In this document: piece by piece, positions 16,201 to 25,325 of the stretch
How the letters are laid out: every line of letters starts with the position of its first letter
Position numbering within the stretch: position 1 is the stretch's first letter
Origin: Bacteroidota bacterium
GTDB lineage: Bacteria > Bacteroidota > Bacteroidia > Chitinophagales > Saprospiraceae
Direction of reading: 5' to 3'
Assembly (NCBI GenBank): GCA_017858735.1
Contig: JAFMBH010000005.1
Span: 22,087-86,086, forward strand
Length of the DNA stretch: 64,000 nucleotides
Made by a program: the position numbers and the translations under genes
Notes under the pieces: generated by a model
What the model was told of the DNA's origin: nothing
Database searches by the model: none
Seen by the model: the letters and a program-made list of their open reading frames with translations, nothing else

Positions 16201-17328
16201 ATTTTTATCCTCTTTAATGGCACTGACCACATTGTGACTCAGACTATTCCTTTCAGGAATATGTACATAATTTTGAAACCGTTTTATACCCGGATCATAA
16301 AAATTAACACCCCCGTAAAAGGTGCCCACCCACAGACTTCCCTTTTTATCGAAAAATACAGACCAAATGGAACTACTGCTTAAATTAGATTGATTTTTTT
16401 CATCTGCTACAATAGCCTTAAAATTATTTCTTACAGGATCAAACTGATTTAAACCAACAAAAGTACCCACCCATATTTGTCCATTTGGATGTACCGCAAT
16501 ACTCCTTATCATATTGTTGCTTAAAGATCTTGAATCCTTCTCAATATGCTTGTATTGCACCATTTTATTTGTCAAGGTGTGCCATTTGTACAAACCTTCC
16601 CCATGGGTTCCTAACCACAACTGCTGTTGAAGATCACTTTGAATAGCATATATGGCTTGGCTCTTCAGCGATTTGACACCAGGAACCTCTGGAATATAAA
16701 CTTCCTTCAGGTCAACCTGTTTATTCAATCCATATTTCAGTTGAAACAAACCTGCATTCGTTCCAATCCATATCTTTTTACCTTTATCTTCATGTATGGA
16801 TAAAATATTTAGTGGATTCCCCTGATATCTAATGGATTGCTTTTCGAATTTATCCTTCGTTGCATTGAACAAATATAGACCATCAGGTACACCAACCCAT
16901 AAATTACCATTACTGTCTCTAAGTAAAGCCTGTATATAATATTCTGAAATATCATTAACTTTTGTTGGATTGAAATGATAGTTATGGAATTCATTTTTTT
17001 CTGAAATGAATCGGCTTAATCCTTTTGTTGAACCTGCCCAGATGGTTTTTAGCAGGGGATCAAAATAAAGAAGACGGATATCATCAAATAACAGGCTGTT
17101 GGGATTACCCCTATCTTTTCTAAAAATCTGTATATTATAACCATCAAACCTATTTAAACCATCTCTGGTTCCAAACCATAAAAAGTGATCATTATCTTGC
17201 GTGACAGCAATAACGGAGCTATTTGAAATCCCTTCTTGCACACTTAACCTTCTAAAAGTTATCTGACTATAACCTAAAGCGTGTAAGAATAAGAAGCAAA
17301 AAATGAAGGCCAATAATTTTCCCATCAC
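13231..17328 (-). CDS. Hybrid two-component system regulator (propeller sensor, kinase, receiver, AraC)
   Basis: 1365 residues in the classic HTCS order. A signal peptide is followed by about 14 regulator-propeller blades (to about residue 690, with many GLWIGT-like repeats), a Y_Y_Y domain (about 713-776), one membrane segment (about 793-813), HisKA with His849 (NITHELRTPLSLI), a HATPase domain (about 950-1070; NLLSNAFKFTPEGG, DSGIGIEP, GTGIGLALS), a receiver domain (about 1113-1235) with Asp1165 (LIISDVMMPGMDG), and a C-terminal AraC-type DNA-binding domain (about 1265-1363). It should bind a glycan fragment in the periplasm and switch on the surrounding genes. All catalytic residues are present. 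It lies inside the run of genes it probably controls, 53 bases after GH88. Confidence 0.95.
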   Translation of the reverse strand: MMGKLLAFIFCFLFLHALGYSQITFRRLSVQEGISNSSVIAVTQDNDHFLWFGTRDGLNRFDGYNIQIFRKDRGNPNSLLFDDIRLLYFDPLLKTIWAGSTKGLSRFISEKNEFHNYHFNPTKVNDISEYYIQALLRDSNGNLWVGVPDGLYLFNATKDKFEKQSIRYQGNPLNILSIHEDKGKKIWIGTNAGLFQLKYGLNKQVDLKEVYIPEVPGVKSLKSQAIYAIQSDLQQQLWLGTHGEGLYKWHTLTNKMVQYKHIEKDSRSLSNNMIRSIAVHPNGQIWVGTFVGLNQFDPVRNNFKAIVADEKNQSNLSSSSIWSVFFDKKGSLWVGTFYGGVNFYDPGIKRFQNYVHIPERNSLSHNVVSAIKEDKNGNFWIGTEGGGLNYFEKGRQTFVNYFHSPLKTNTLSGNNIKALYYEKNQLWIGTYNAGLDNYDVDKKSFTNYGKGERGWDRFSSLNVYSLLKIKNLIYVLTYGGGLNVLDIGNKKITQIQHDPKRQESLSNNLGRILIRDKMGNVWIGTEDGLNLLSKENIEKGNYTFKRYLDGYNIASLYEDSKGNIWIGTFSNGLIYKNNQSFNYFTEKEGLAGHTIFTILEDKRGEIWLGTNQGISRCNVERKSFLNYNSSDGLQNLEFNYNAGLMESKTGSLLFGGKNGFTLFQPSNLKTNKYIPKVALTRLIVNNREVKVGAKDGILSKALNQMDLITFKHNQANFTLQFSALDYLNPQKNHYAIKLEGLDKYWQYIVGSHEVTYTLQKPGGYLFRLKGGNNDGIWNPKEKVITIKVLPSPWLSLPAYLVYFSLFAIALFIGYRFIVLNHTLALEQVEKGKQSEIHQMKLRFFTNITHELRTPLSLILGPLEELLDSNKENKKNFGPLKTAHRNAVRLLNLVNQLLTFRKLERDHEEMNIEETDIISFLRDISDSFKDEMRLHHIDFKITYDFSPFPVFMDRDKMEKVFYNLLSNAFKFTPEGGNISIVIAKKEETVSCIFKDSGIGIEPEFQNEIFRRFYEKDNHHPSLRVQNEGTGIGLALSLQMVKLHKGEIKVESEPNKGASFEVTFPINLNLVAQEISVKQNGTDTRKGIKMNEMEQSPSWEDWSEVQVASDSLLNTQSFHFLLIDDNEEIIDYLSTIFPPTIFLSRATDGKSGFEKALLLQPDLIISDVMMPGMDGFQLSYQLRANFETSHIPIILLTAQSDFSFKLEGLKTGADEYLTKPFHPKELFIRVENILRNRGFSRQKFKEKEILEPSEITFTSADETLIQNAIALVEKNMDFPEYSVDQFAQDLAVSRPSLFNKMRALTGETPKNFIKIIRLKRAAQLLKTGKLSVSEVCYMTGFRDPKYFNKCFQKQYNQSPSEYKANFQ

Positions 17329-17381
17329 TAGGTTTAACTACCAAATAGGAAATTTACAAAAAAAGTCTGAAGAAATCGGCT

Positions 17382-18575
17382 TTACCTTTTATAAGAAAGT
17401 TTCCTTTTTAATGCCTCAACATAGTAATAATCGGCGTAAATGATAGGGACATCAATTTCCGCTTTATTAGGTTTACCTCCAACACTGTGTTGTAAAAAGA
17501 AAGGAGATTGATTGGTCTTGTACTTTTCGTTTTGCAAATTTTCTAAAATTTTATCCGCATAAGAACGATATTTCTTTGCTTTTGATTTATCTAATTCGGC
17601 TAATTCCAGCAACCCGGAAGCTAAAATAGTTGCGGCAGAAACATCCCTTTCCTCATTTGGAATATTGGGTGCGTTAAAATCCCAATAGGGGATTAAATCT
17701 ATGGGCATATTTGGATGCGAAAAAATATAATCGGCAATTTTATGGGCAAAATTTAAAAACTGTGGGTCCTTAGTTTCCCGATATATCATGGTGTAACCAT
17801 ACAATCCCCAGGCTTGTCCTCTTGCCCAGGCAGATTCGTCAGATGCACCCTGATGGGTAACTTTTTTTTGAATGGCTCCTGTATTTGGATTATAATCAAC
17901 CACATGAAAACAACTGATATCCGGCCTGTAATGATTTTTCATGGTAAGGAAAGCATGAGAATAAGCTATTTTGTAATAGCTGGAATCCCCCGTCCAGGTG
18001 GTTGCTCTAAAAAGCAATTCTAAATTCATTAAATTATCAATAATCACAGGAAAATCCCAGACATCCTTATGATGATCCCAGGAACGGATGAGACCAACTT
18101 TAGGATTATATCGGGAGCTCAATGTTTTTGCTGCCTGAAGTATGATGGCCTTATAATTTTCATTTTTGGTAAATTCGTACGCATTACCAAAACTACAATA
18201 TATTTTAAAACCTAAGTCATGGGTTTTTTTATCCAGCTTTTCCTTTTCCAGATATTTTCCCCAACCTTCAGCAGCTTCTTTCAATTTACTATTATTCTTG
18301 TAGTCATACAGTTGCCATAATATACCTGGATAAAAGCCACTGGTCCAACTACCGGAATGCGTGTTCATTAGACTACCATCTACATTAAGCGTTCTAGGAA
18401 AGTTTAATGAATCTGGTGTATGGTTGGGTAATTCCCTCACCGCTTTATCATAAATACGGTTTAATTCCTTTTCTACCCAATTGCTTTTTATTGGATGAAC
18501 CCATAAAAAGCCTATCATCAAGGCAAAAAAAGTGCCAAGCCCATAAAATACAGGCGAACTAAATTTTAAATACAT
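17382..18575 (-). CDS. GH88 unsaturated glucuronyl hydrolase
   Basis: 397 residues with an N-terminal membrane/signal segment and the (alpha/alpha)6 barrel of GH88. It removes the 4,5-unsaturated uronic acid left at the non-reducing end of oligosaccharides after polysaccharide lyase action. Expected catalytic Asp residues are seen in KTHDLGFKIYCSFG (about residues 118-131) and in FPVIIDNLMNLELLF (about 175-189). The GSWTSGFYPGILW motif near residue 75 and SAWARGQAWGLYG near 250 are family hallmarks. Its presence shows that the system handles lyase products of a uronic-acid polymer. It follows the beta-helix/T9SS gene by 66 bases and precedes the hybrid regulator. Confidence 0.92.
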   Translation of the reverse strand: MYLKFSSPVFYGLGTFFALMIGFLWVHPIKSNWVEKELNRIYDKAVRELPNHTPDSLNFPRTLNVDGSLMNTHSGSWTSGFYPGILWQLYDYKNNSKLKEAAEGWGKYLEKEKLDKKTHDLGFKIYCSFGNAYEFTKNENYKAIILQAAKTLSSRYNPKVGLIRSWDHHKDVWDFPVIIDNLMNLELLFRATTWTGDSSYYKIAYSHAFLTMKNHYRPDISCFHVVDYNPNTGAIQKKVTHQGASDESAWARGQAWGLYGYTMIYRETKDPQFLNFAHKIADYIFSHPNMPIDLIPYWDFNAPNIPNEERDVSAATILASGLLELAELDKSKAKKYRSYADKILENLQNEKYKTNQSPFFLQHSVGGKPNKAEIDVPIIYADYYYVEALKRKLSYKR

Positions 18576-18641
18576 GTGGTAAAGGATGTTTATGAAAGAG
18601 AATACAGTAAAATTGCATTCTCTTTCATATAATTCAAAATA

Positions 18642-20234
18642 TTAACGAACTATAATTTGCGAAGACATAGTTCCTTTTTCAGTTACTAATCTACCAATAT
18701 ACATACCAGCACTAAATTGTGTTGGAATAGAAAAGTTAACCTTATGTGAACCTGCATCTTGTCTTTGATTCACAATATTCAATATTCTCTGCCCCATTAG
18801 GTTATAGATAGATAAATCAACCTGTGTTGCCGCTGGTAATTCATATTCAATGAAACCACTTCCTGATATTGGATTTGGATTAATGGATAATTTTAACCAA
18901 TTATTCCAAGCCAATTCTTCATTGGAAGTAGCCACGGCACAAAAGTTTAAAACTCCAATTGGACCGCCCGTCGTACTTGCTTTGGCAGACTTGGTTGTAG
19001 AAGGAAAACATGGATCTAATTTTGAAAAGTCAAAAAGATTACCAAAATCATAAGGAGTGCCTTTATAGGTTATATCCTCAACAATAAAATCGAACATATT
19101 TTTTGAGGTAATATCCTTGTAAATATCAATGATGAATTGAGTGATATTCATTGGAACATTATTCAATTTTAATGGTTCCTCAAAATAAGTAGATGCCGCT
19201 GAGCTACCTAGTTTGTCAAGCAACAACTTCGAGTAAACAGCTGGTCTGTCAACCGTATCATTTGCATTAAAAATATTTAACATATCTTCTGTAAAGAAAA
19301 TATTGTTACTGGCAAAAGTAAATTTAGCATCTGAATAAAGAGTATCTATGGTAAAGATTTTCTTTGCTTCTTTGTCAGGTTGGGTTTGTTCTTGTAATTG
19401 TGATTTAACAGAACCCATCATTAATGGGTTTATCAGTAAATTATTAGTGAATTTAACTTCTTTCACCTTTCCAAATTGAAAAGAGCCGTGACGTCCACCA
19501 ATATTAAAAGCGGTATTTTGGTCAAATTCAAGGTAATTATGTCGTGCTGTAGCACCCATTGATCTGAATACCCTGTCCACCAAATTGTGCATAAGTGTAT
19601 TTTTGACAATTAAGGTGTCAAAATAAAAGGTTCTGGCATCAACAGCCCTGCCATTTCCCTGGAAAATTTTCCTATTCCCGCCATTCCTTAATTGACAATT
19701 GGTCACATAAACTTTGGTATTGTTAGCTCCCAGACGAACCAATCCACCTCTGTCTTTCTCTATGATACAATTGTCAATGATTACCCGGGTATTGGCACCT
19801 GAAATAATGAACTTTGCATTGTGATGTTCTTGTCCAGGACCTCTCTCTCCGGTAACCATCCATAAATTCTTCAAAGTTAAATTTCCTTCGGAAAGAATAT
19901 AATTAGGATAAGCTCCCGATGCATTGGGAATACGGGTTAAGTAAGGTTTTTCCTTTACATTAGCCAAATCAGTGGCTTCAATATGCAAAGTCCAGTTCGA
20001 TTTATTGACCAAAGGGGCAGACAAAACATAAACAGATCCATTTTTCAACTTATAAATGGTATTTACATCTTTTCTAACGCCGCCCGCCAGCGTGTCGCCC
20101 ATTATAACCGGATAAATATCCTTTAGTTTCGTTAAATCCGTGCTTGGATCAATCACCACAATTCTTTGAGCAAAAATGCTCGATGAATATAGCGTGAATG
20201 CTAATAAAAATAAAATTGGTACTGTTTTTTTCAT
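18642..20234 (-). CDS. Secreted beta-helix protein with T9SS sorting domain
   Basis: The ATG at 20234 gives a good signal peptide (MKKTVPILFLLAFTLYSSS, cut near IFAQ); the longer frame would reach into the TonB receptor gene. The 530-residue product has a beta-helix of short N- and G-containing strands (LTLKNLWMVTGERG, VIIDNCIIEKDRGGLVRLG, VTNCQLRNGG, NTLMHNLVDRVFR) at about residues 90-290, and a C-terminal T9SS type A domain (LSINPNPISGSGFIEYELP to the end, last about 80 residues). It might be a lyase of the PL6 type or a surface glycan-binding protein. It directly follows the TonB receptor by 28 bases, the place where SusD usually stands. I cannot name a family. Confidence 0.72.
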   Translation of the reverse strand: MKKTVPILFLLAFTLYSSSIFAQRIVVIDPSTDLTKLKDIYPVIMGDTLAGGVRKDVNTIYKLKNGSVYVLSAPLVNKSNWTLHIEATDLANVKEKPYLTRIPNASGAYPNYILSEGNLTLKNLWMVTGERGPGQEHHNAKFIISGANTRVIIDNCIIEKDRGGLVRLGANNTKVYVTNCQLRNGGNRKIFQGNGRAVDARTFYFDTLIVKNTLMHNLVDRVFRSMGATARHNYLEFDQNTAFNIGGRHGSFQFGKVKEVKFTNNLLINPLMMGSVKSQLQEQTQPDKEAKKIFTIDTLYSDAKFTFASNNIFFTEDMLNIFNANDTVDRPAVYSKLLLDKLGSSAASTYFEEPLKLNNVPMNITQFIIDIYKDITSKNMFDFIVEDITYKGTPYDFGNLFDFSKLDPCFPSTTKSAKASTTGGPIGVLNFCAVATSNEELAWNNWLKLSINPNPISGSGFIEYELPAATQVDLSIYNLMGQRILNIVNQRQDAGSHKVNFSIPTQFSAGMYIGRLVTEKGTMSSQIIVR

Positions 20235-20262
20235 AAAAATCCGTTTTGTGTAATTAAAAAAA

Positions 20263-23148
20263 TCAAAGCCTATATTGGAAGCCAACGGTTCCTGTAAAAC
20301 CATAAGTTTGTATAGAATTAAGGTATTCAATATTTCTGGTGAAGGAAATATCCTGCTGATTACTGAAATTATTGAGATTTAAAAATAAGCTCCAGTTACT
20401 TCCTATACCCTGTCTGATAGAGGCATCCCAACGCCAAAATTGAAGATTGAACCTATCAAAATCTTTATTCAGAGAATAACTACTTGGCTTTGTTCCCTGA
20501 AATACAGCGGATACCCTGGCTGAAAATGATTTCAAATCATAACCAACACTCATATTAAAAATATGTGGTGCCTGACTAGGCATATTTACCTTTCTAACCT
20601 GACTCGTATAAGTCGTTTGAAAAATAGGCGGGAAAGGTCTTATTAAAACGGTTTCCGAAGTCAGGAAGAATACCTCCGTCTCAGAATATAATCTGGAATA
20701 ATTTAAGTTAAATACCACTCCATTAAACGGCTTGGGTAAAAAACTAAGATTCGTCTGTATGTCCGCTTCATAACCCCAAACACTCGATTTTGGCAGATTG
20801 GTGTAGGAGTTCAACTCATATCCAGAATAACCAGCCCAACCATTCGCTGCGGCCATAGCCTTATCTGTCAATTGAATGTTCCAGGGAACAAAGATATTTT
20901 TGACATCTTTATAAAATACTCCAAATGTTATTAATCCTAATCCGCCTTTATAAGCTGATACATTCAAATCGTAATTCATTGCTTTCGCATGCTCTAAATT
21001 TGGATTACCTGCATTGATGTTAGTATCGTTATCATCAATCAAAGCCCTCGGTGTTATGAAATTATAATCAGGTCTTGCCAAAGTTGCAGCCATTGAACCT
21101 CTGATATCCAACCAGGATAATGGTTGAAGTTTTATATGTAAATGGGGCAAGAATTCACCGTACTTCCTATAAGTGGTAGTGTCTTTATACTCACCATTCA
21201 CACCATATCTTCCACTCACATTGGTAAATCCAGCGCTGTACGTATTATCGGAATATTCGTAGCGGAAACCAGGAATAATGGTTAATTTTTTACCAATTTC
21301 CAACTTAATCATAGCATAGGCAGCTGATACCGTTTCTTTTAACTTGTAATTATTAACTATACCACTACGGTCTTTATTTAAAATAGGTAATTGAGCATCA
21401 AACCATTTACGCATTATTTCAGGAGAGATCTTCGCATCAAAATTGATAGGCTCTCCATTTTCCCCATAGAAATTTTCTTGATTGTTATCGACTTCCAAAA
21501 AGTTTTTAATACTTATGAGGTTACCATTTAATGAAGAATAAATCAAGGATTCTTTGTACTGGGTAGCCGCTCGTCTGGCTTCCGCAGACCCTAAATAATA
21601 AAATCCCTCAGAAAGTAAATCGTAATTCCTATCACGGTCACTTGAGTAGTATTTACCTCCGGCTTTTAGATAACCGCCTAACCATTTACCAATGGAAATA
21701 GGTAATTTAAAATTGACAAAAGCTGTTTTAGCATTTTCTTTTGTCTGACTGTTCACATAATCGTTACTCCTTAAAAAGGAAGAATTCAAATCTGGATTGG
21801 CGGCATCAAAAAAGGTCCGGGGGTGTCCCATTCTATTTAGGTCGGCGTCAAATTGATTTACCTCATCCACAAATCTCATGGAAAAATCATAAGGCGTTTT
21901 TCCTAACGTAACTGCATTGGACAAACTCCAGTCAATCAATAATTTGCCTACTGGATGCGTTGCACTCAAAGCAACAGAATTCATTTTCAATGAATTATCC
22001 GTGGCAGAACTTACATAATTGATACTGGAAGTAATAGGATTATAAGAATTTCTAAGGCTAAATTGATTCCTGTCTGTTTGACTATATATTCCGAATAGAG
22101 AAAAAGTATGCTTTTTCAAGGTATAATCAAGATTTACACTACCGTTTAACCTCTCTCTAATCTCGCGGCCGTCTTCAAAAGCCAAAGTATTTCCGTCAAT
22201 GGCGGTATTCCCCGTAGCTGGATCAGTTCTTCCCTGTCTCCAGGAATAACTGACAATATCTCCCCCTCTGTTAAATCTTTCTGCACTTCCTTGTGCAACA
22301 ATGCCCAAATTTTTATTAAAAACACGGTCACTTATCTGAAATACACCTTTATAATCTTTAAGGTCATTATTTAAATTATTATAGCCACCTAACAACTTAC
22401 CCAGCATTTTTAATCCAGAGGGTGCCTTTCTAAGTTTTAAATTGACCGTTCCACCTATCGCTTCCCCGTCCATATCTGGTAAAGGAGATTTAAAAACTTC
22501 AATGCCGTCCAACATCTCAGGTGAAATCAATGACAAGTCAACAGATCTGTCATTGGCCGAATTGGCTGGCATTCTAACCCCATTTACCGTTATGGCATTA
22601 AATTTTGGTTCTAATCCCCTGATAACAATCTTAGTTCCTTCTCCTCCGCTTCTGTTTATGGCAACACCTGGAAGTCTGGCAATGGCTTCAGCGGCATTTA
22701 CATCAGGTAATTCCTGAATTCTGTCAGAGGAAACGATGTTTGCAATAGATTCTGCACTTAATTGTTGATTAATCGCTTTTGCCTGTCCTAATAACTGACC
22801 AGTAATCACTACCTCCTGACCCATCACAGCATCCGATTCCATTTTTATAACTAAAGAAGTATTTTCATCCTTTCCTCCTTTAATCTCCTTTTCCAGATCT
22901 TTAAATCCTAAGTATGAAAAGACTAAAATTTGATCTCCAGGAGGTATTTTAATCAGAAAATTCCCATCCAGATCAGTCGTTGCACCGATGGTGGAATTGC
23001 CCTTTAAAAATACATTTGCACCTGGCAATGGTGAATTCATTTCCGCATCCAGTACCTTTCCCTTTACCAGATTGTTTTGACTATAGCCTGAATTAGTTCC
23101 AATAATCAAATAGGACAAAACAAAAAGAATGCCAACTTTAAACCACAT
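20263..23148 (-). CDS. TonB-dependent receptor with carboxypeptidase-like N-domain
   Basis: 961 residues. Signal peptide (about 1-23), carboxypeptidase-D regulatory-like domain (about 27-110: VKGKVLDAEMNSPLPGANVFLKG), plug domain (about 130-240: QQLSAESIANIVSSDRIQEL, then IVIRGLEPKFNAITVNG) and a C-terminal 22-strand barrel ending FTGTVGFQYRL. It should bind a glycan fragment at the cell surface and import it with TonB energy. The barrel is short and the plug is of the TonB-receptor type found without a SusD partner; the neighbour gene is a beta-helix protein. It begins the minus-strand run that includes GH88 and the hybrid regulator. About 185 bases separate it from the divergent sulfatase gene, so shared control is likely. 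Confidence 0.92.
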   Translation of the reverse strand: MWFKVGILFVLSYLIIGTNSGYSQNNLVKGKVLDAEMNSPLPGANVFLKGNSTIGATTDLDGNFLIKIPPGDQILVFSYLGFKDLEKEIKGGKDENTSLVIKMESDAVMGQEVVITGQLLGQAKAINQQLSAESIANIVSSDRIQELPDVNAAEAIARLPGVAINRSGGEGTKIVIRGLEPKFNAITVNGVRMPANSANDRSVDLSLISPEMLDGIEVFKSPLPDMDGEAIGGTVNLKLRKAPSGLKMLGKLLGGYNNLNNDLKDYKGVFQISDRVFNKNLGIVAQGSAERFNRGGDIVSYSWRQGRTDPATGNTAIDGNTLAFEDGREIRERLNGSVNLDYTLKKHTFSLFGIYSQTDRNQFSLRNSYNPITSSINYVSSATDNSLKMNSVALSATHPVGKLLIDWSLSNAVTLGKTPYDFSMRFVDEVNQFDADLNRMGHPRTFFDAANPDLNSSFLRSNDYVNSQTKENAKTAFVNFKLPISIGKWLGGYLKAGGKYYSSDRDRNYDLLSEGFYYLGSAEARRAATQYKESLIYSSLNGNLISIKNFLEVDNNQENFYGENGEPINFDAKISPEIMRKWFDAQLPILNKDRSGIVNNYKLKETVSAAYAMIKLEIGKKLTIIPGFRYEYSDNTYSAGFTNVSGRYGVNGEYKDTTTYRKYGEFLPHLHIKLQPLSWLDIRGSMAATLARPDYNFITPRALIDDNDTNINAGNPNLEHAKAMNYDLNVSAYKGGLGLITFGVFYKDVKNIFVPWNIQLTDKAMAAANGWAGYSGYELNSYTNLPKSSVWGYEADIQTNLSFLPKPFNGVVFNLNYSRLYSETEVFFLTSETVLIRPFPPIFQTTYTSQVRKVNMPSQAPHIFNMSVGYDLKSFSARVSAVFQGTKPSSYSLNKDFDRFNLQFWRWDASIRQGIGSNWSLFLNLNNFSNQQDISFTRNIEYLNSIQTYGFTGTVGFQYRL

Positions 23149-23332
23149 AGACTAAACTTTAATTTTTAAAGAAATTTACTTTTCCACTTTATCTATTGCA
23201 AATAAAGGATTTGTCAGTGTTATAAAAATCTACTTTTAGGGGGTGAAAAATGTTATTGGGTCTTTATTTGGGTATTTTCACCGAGTTAATACTATATTTA
23301 AGAAAAAAATCCAATTAAAATAAACTACATCT

Positions 23333-24775
23333 ATGAAGGGTCTTCTTTTATTCTTTTCTTTGATTCTGTCGGTTAAACCTGCATATATATTGGCACAGGA
23401 AAAGCCAAATTTTTTGGTCATTATTGTGGATGATCTGAACGACTGGATTGAACCGCTCAAAGGTCATCCCCAAACCCTTACTCCCAATCTGAATAAACTG
23501 GCCAGTCAGGGTATCGTATTTTCCCAGGCTTATTGTCAGGCTCCCATTTGTGCCCCTTCAAGGGCGGCTTTATTTTCTGGTATGTATCCATCAACAACTG
23601 GAAATTATCTTCAAATACCCGATAAGGATCTAAAGAAAAGTAATGCCGTTTCTGCTGCTTCTGTTATGCTGCCCGACTATATGGAAAAATTTGGATATCA
23701 AACACTAGGTGTTGGAAAACTTTTCCATAACGGGGACGATGCTAAAGTATTTGATTTATTTGGTGGTTGGTCTGGTAAATATGGTCCCAGTCCGAAGGAT
23801 CGTATGAATTATGATCCACTTTGGTATGGCAAACCAAAAGGTACTTCTACCGATTGGGGCGCTTTCCCTATAAAGGATGAGGAAATGCCCGATGTTTTTT
23901 CTGCTGAATGGGCTATTAATCAACTAAATAAAACCCAGGATAAGCCGTTTTTTTTAGCCGTTGGGCTCGTTCGCCCTCATGTTCCATGGTATGTTCCTCA
24001 AAAATGGTATGACATTTTTCCAAAAAACAACTTATCCTTTCCTCCCTATTTGCCAAATGATATGGATGATATCCCTCCTTTAGGTATTCAAATTTCTTCC
24101 GCTCCTATGATGCCTACAACGAAGGAACTCCTGGAGCAAGGTCGATGGAATGAAGTAATTCAGGCTTATTTGGCTTGTGTACATTTTGCGGATGCTCAAA
24201 TAGGTAAAATACTTGATGCTTTAAATAACAGTAAATATGCTGGCAATACCCACATCATTTTACTATCTGATCATGGTTATCATCTGGGGGAAAAAGATAG
24301 ATTTGCAAAACAGGCGCTTTGGAAAAAAGACATCCAGTCGGTGTTAATCATTAAAACAGCGGCAAATACTTCAGCAGGAAAAAAATGTGACGCTCCCGTT
24401 CAACTCGTTGATATTTATCCTACGATTCTTGATTTGGCTGGCATTGCTCAAAATAAGGATAATGACGGACACTCCCTACTTCCATTAATTCAACAGCCAC
24501 AATCTAAAAAATGGCCACACCCTGCGCTGACCTTTTACGGACCTAACAATGTGTCAGTCGTAAAAGATAACCACCAGTTAATTCAGTATGAAGATAAATC
24601 TCAGGAATTGTATAACCTGATTAAAGACCCTAATGAATGGAATAATCTGGTTTTTAATAAGGAAAATAATGCCAAAGCAAAAAACCTGGCTAAATATATT
24701 CCTCAAAAACAAGCGTCTATATCACCCTACTTAAAGTATGATATAAACGCCTATTTTAGAGCTTTGCTGGAATAA
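23333..24775 (+). CDS. Sulfatase, iduronate-2-sulfatase-like (S1 family)
   Basis: 480 residues with signal peptide (about 1-21). Metal-binding Asp33-Asp34 (IIVDDLNDW), the maturation motif C-x-P-S-R with Cys73 (ICAPSRAALFSG) to be turned into formylglycine, and the later metal site LLSDHGYHLGEKDR are all present. The DDLNDWIEPLKGHPQTLTPN segment is typical of the iduronate-2-sulfatase-like branch (S1_7 by my recall). It would remove sulfate from a uronic-acid residue in the periplasm. A formylglycine-making maturase is not in the window. Divergent from the TonB receptor; converges with the DinB-fold gene with two bases between. Confidence 0.92.
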   Translation: MKGLLLFFSLILSVKPAYILAQEKPNFLVIIVDDLNDWIEPLKGHPQTLTPNLNKLASQGIVFSQAYCQAPICAPSRAALFSGMYPSTTGNYLQIPDKDLKKSNAVSAASVMLPDYMEKFGYQTLGVGKLFHNGDDAKVFDLFGGWSGKYGPSPKDRMNYDPLWYGKPKGTSTDWGAFPIKDEEMPDVFSAEWAINQLNKTQDKPFFLAVGLVRPHVPWYVPQKWYDIFPKNNLSFPPYLPNDMDDIPPLGIQISSAPMMPTTKELLEQGRWNEVIQAYLACVHFADAQIGKILDALNNSKYAGNTHIILLSDHGYHLGEKDRFAKQALWKKDIQSVLIIKTAANTSAGKKCDAPVQLVDIYPTILDLAGIAQNKDNDGHSLLPLIQQPQSKKWPHPALTFYGPNNVSVVKDNHQLIQYEDKSQELYNLIKDPNEWNNLVFNKENNAKAKNLAKYIPQKQASISPYLKYDINAYFRALLE

Positions 24776-24777
24776 TC

Positions 24778-25323
24778 TTACGCTGACTTTCCTAATTTTT
24801 TGAGAAGTATAGCATGATGATGATATATGTGCATGAAAATACTCATAAACATTTCACGCACAGTAACTTTTCCAAATAAAGGATGACCCATTGTATTTTC
24901 GTCTAAAGTTGTCTCAGAATACTTATCCAGGCATTTTAACAAATATTCACCTGAAGCATTAAGTTTGCGAATCCAAACCTCCATTTCCTCTGCGTATATC
25001 TTGCCTGGTTTTAAATAACCGGGGGCTTGCAGGCCTGAATTATTTGCCTTTTCAGCATATTTCGTTTTTAATGCCGACAAGCTTCTACTTGGTCTGTTCG
25101 CTTTTCCATACATGAAATTCAATAAAAACAGGGGTAAGCTAAATACCAAACCAAACGTACGGTTCGATTTTACCAGGTGATTTAAATCCTGCCCAGCTGA
25201 CCATTTACCTCCCGGTTGCCTTTCGAATTCCTGTTTATGCAATGATTCAACCAGGCTATTGAAATCAGTAATTGATTTCAATAAATGGGCTTTTAATTCT
25301 GCTTTTGTTAAAATTTCGTTCAC
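24778..25323 (-). CDS. DinB-superfamily four-helix protein
   Basis: 181 residues, mostly helical, with the DinB/YfiT-like pattern of one N-terminal and two C-terminal histidines (AGQDLNHLVKS near residue 48; FMHIYHHHAILLKKL near 163-177) that bind a metal. Such proteins may act in thiol-dependent transfer or be of unknown role. It starts two bases after the Gfo/Idh/MocA gene and is probably translated from the same mRNA. The function in this glycan region is unknown. Confidence 0.8.
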   Translation of the reverse strand: MNEILTKAELKAHLLKSITDFNSLVESLHKQEFERQPGGKWSAGQDLNHLVKSNRTFGLVFSLPLFLLNFMYGKANRPSRSLSALKTKYAEKANNSGLQAPGYLKPGKIYAEEMEVWIRKLNASGEYLLKCLDKYSETTLDENTMGHPLFGKVTVREMFMSIFMHIYHHHAILLKKLGKSA

Positions 25324-25325
25324 GT

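Noticed and set aside
20235..20330. Longer start of the beta-helix/T9SS gene
   Set aside because: It lies in the receptor gene; the later ATG gives a clear signal peptide.
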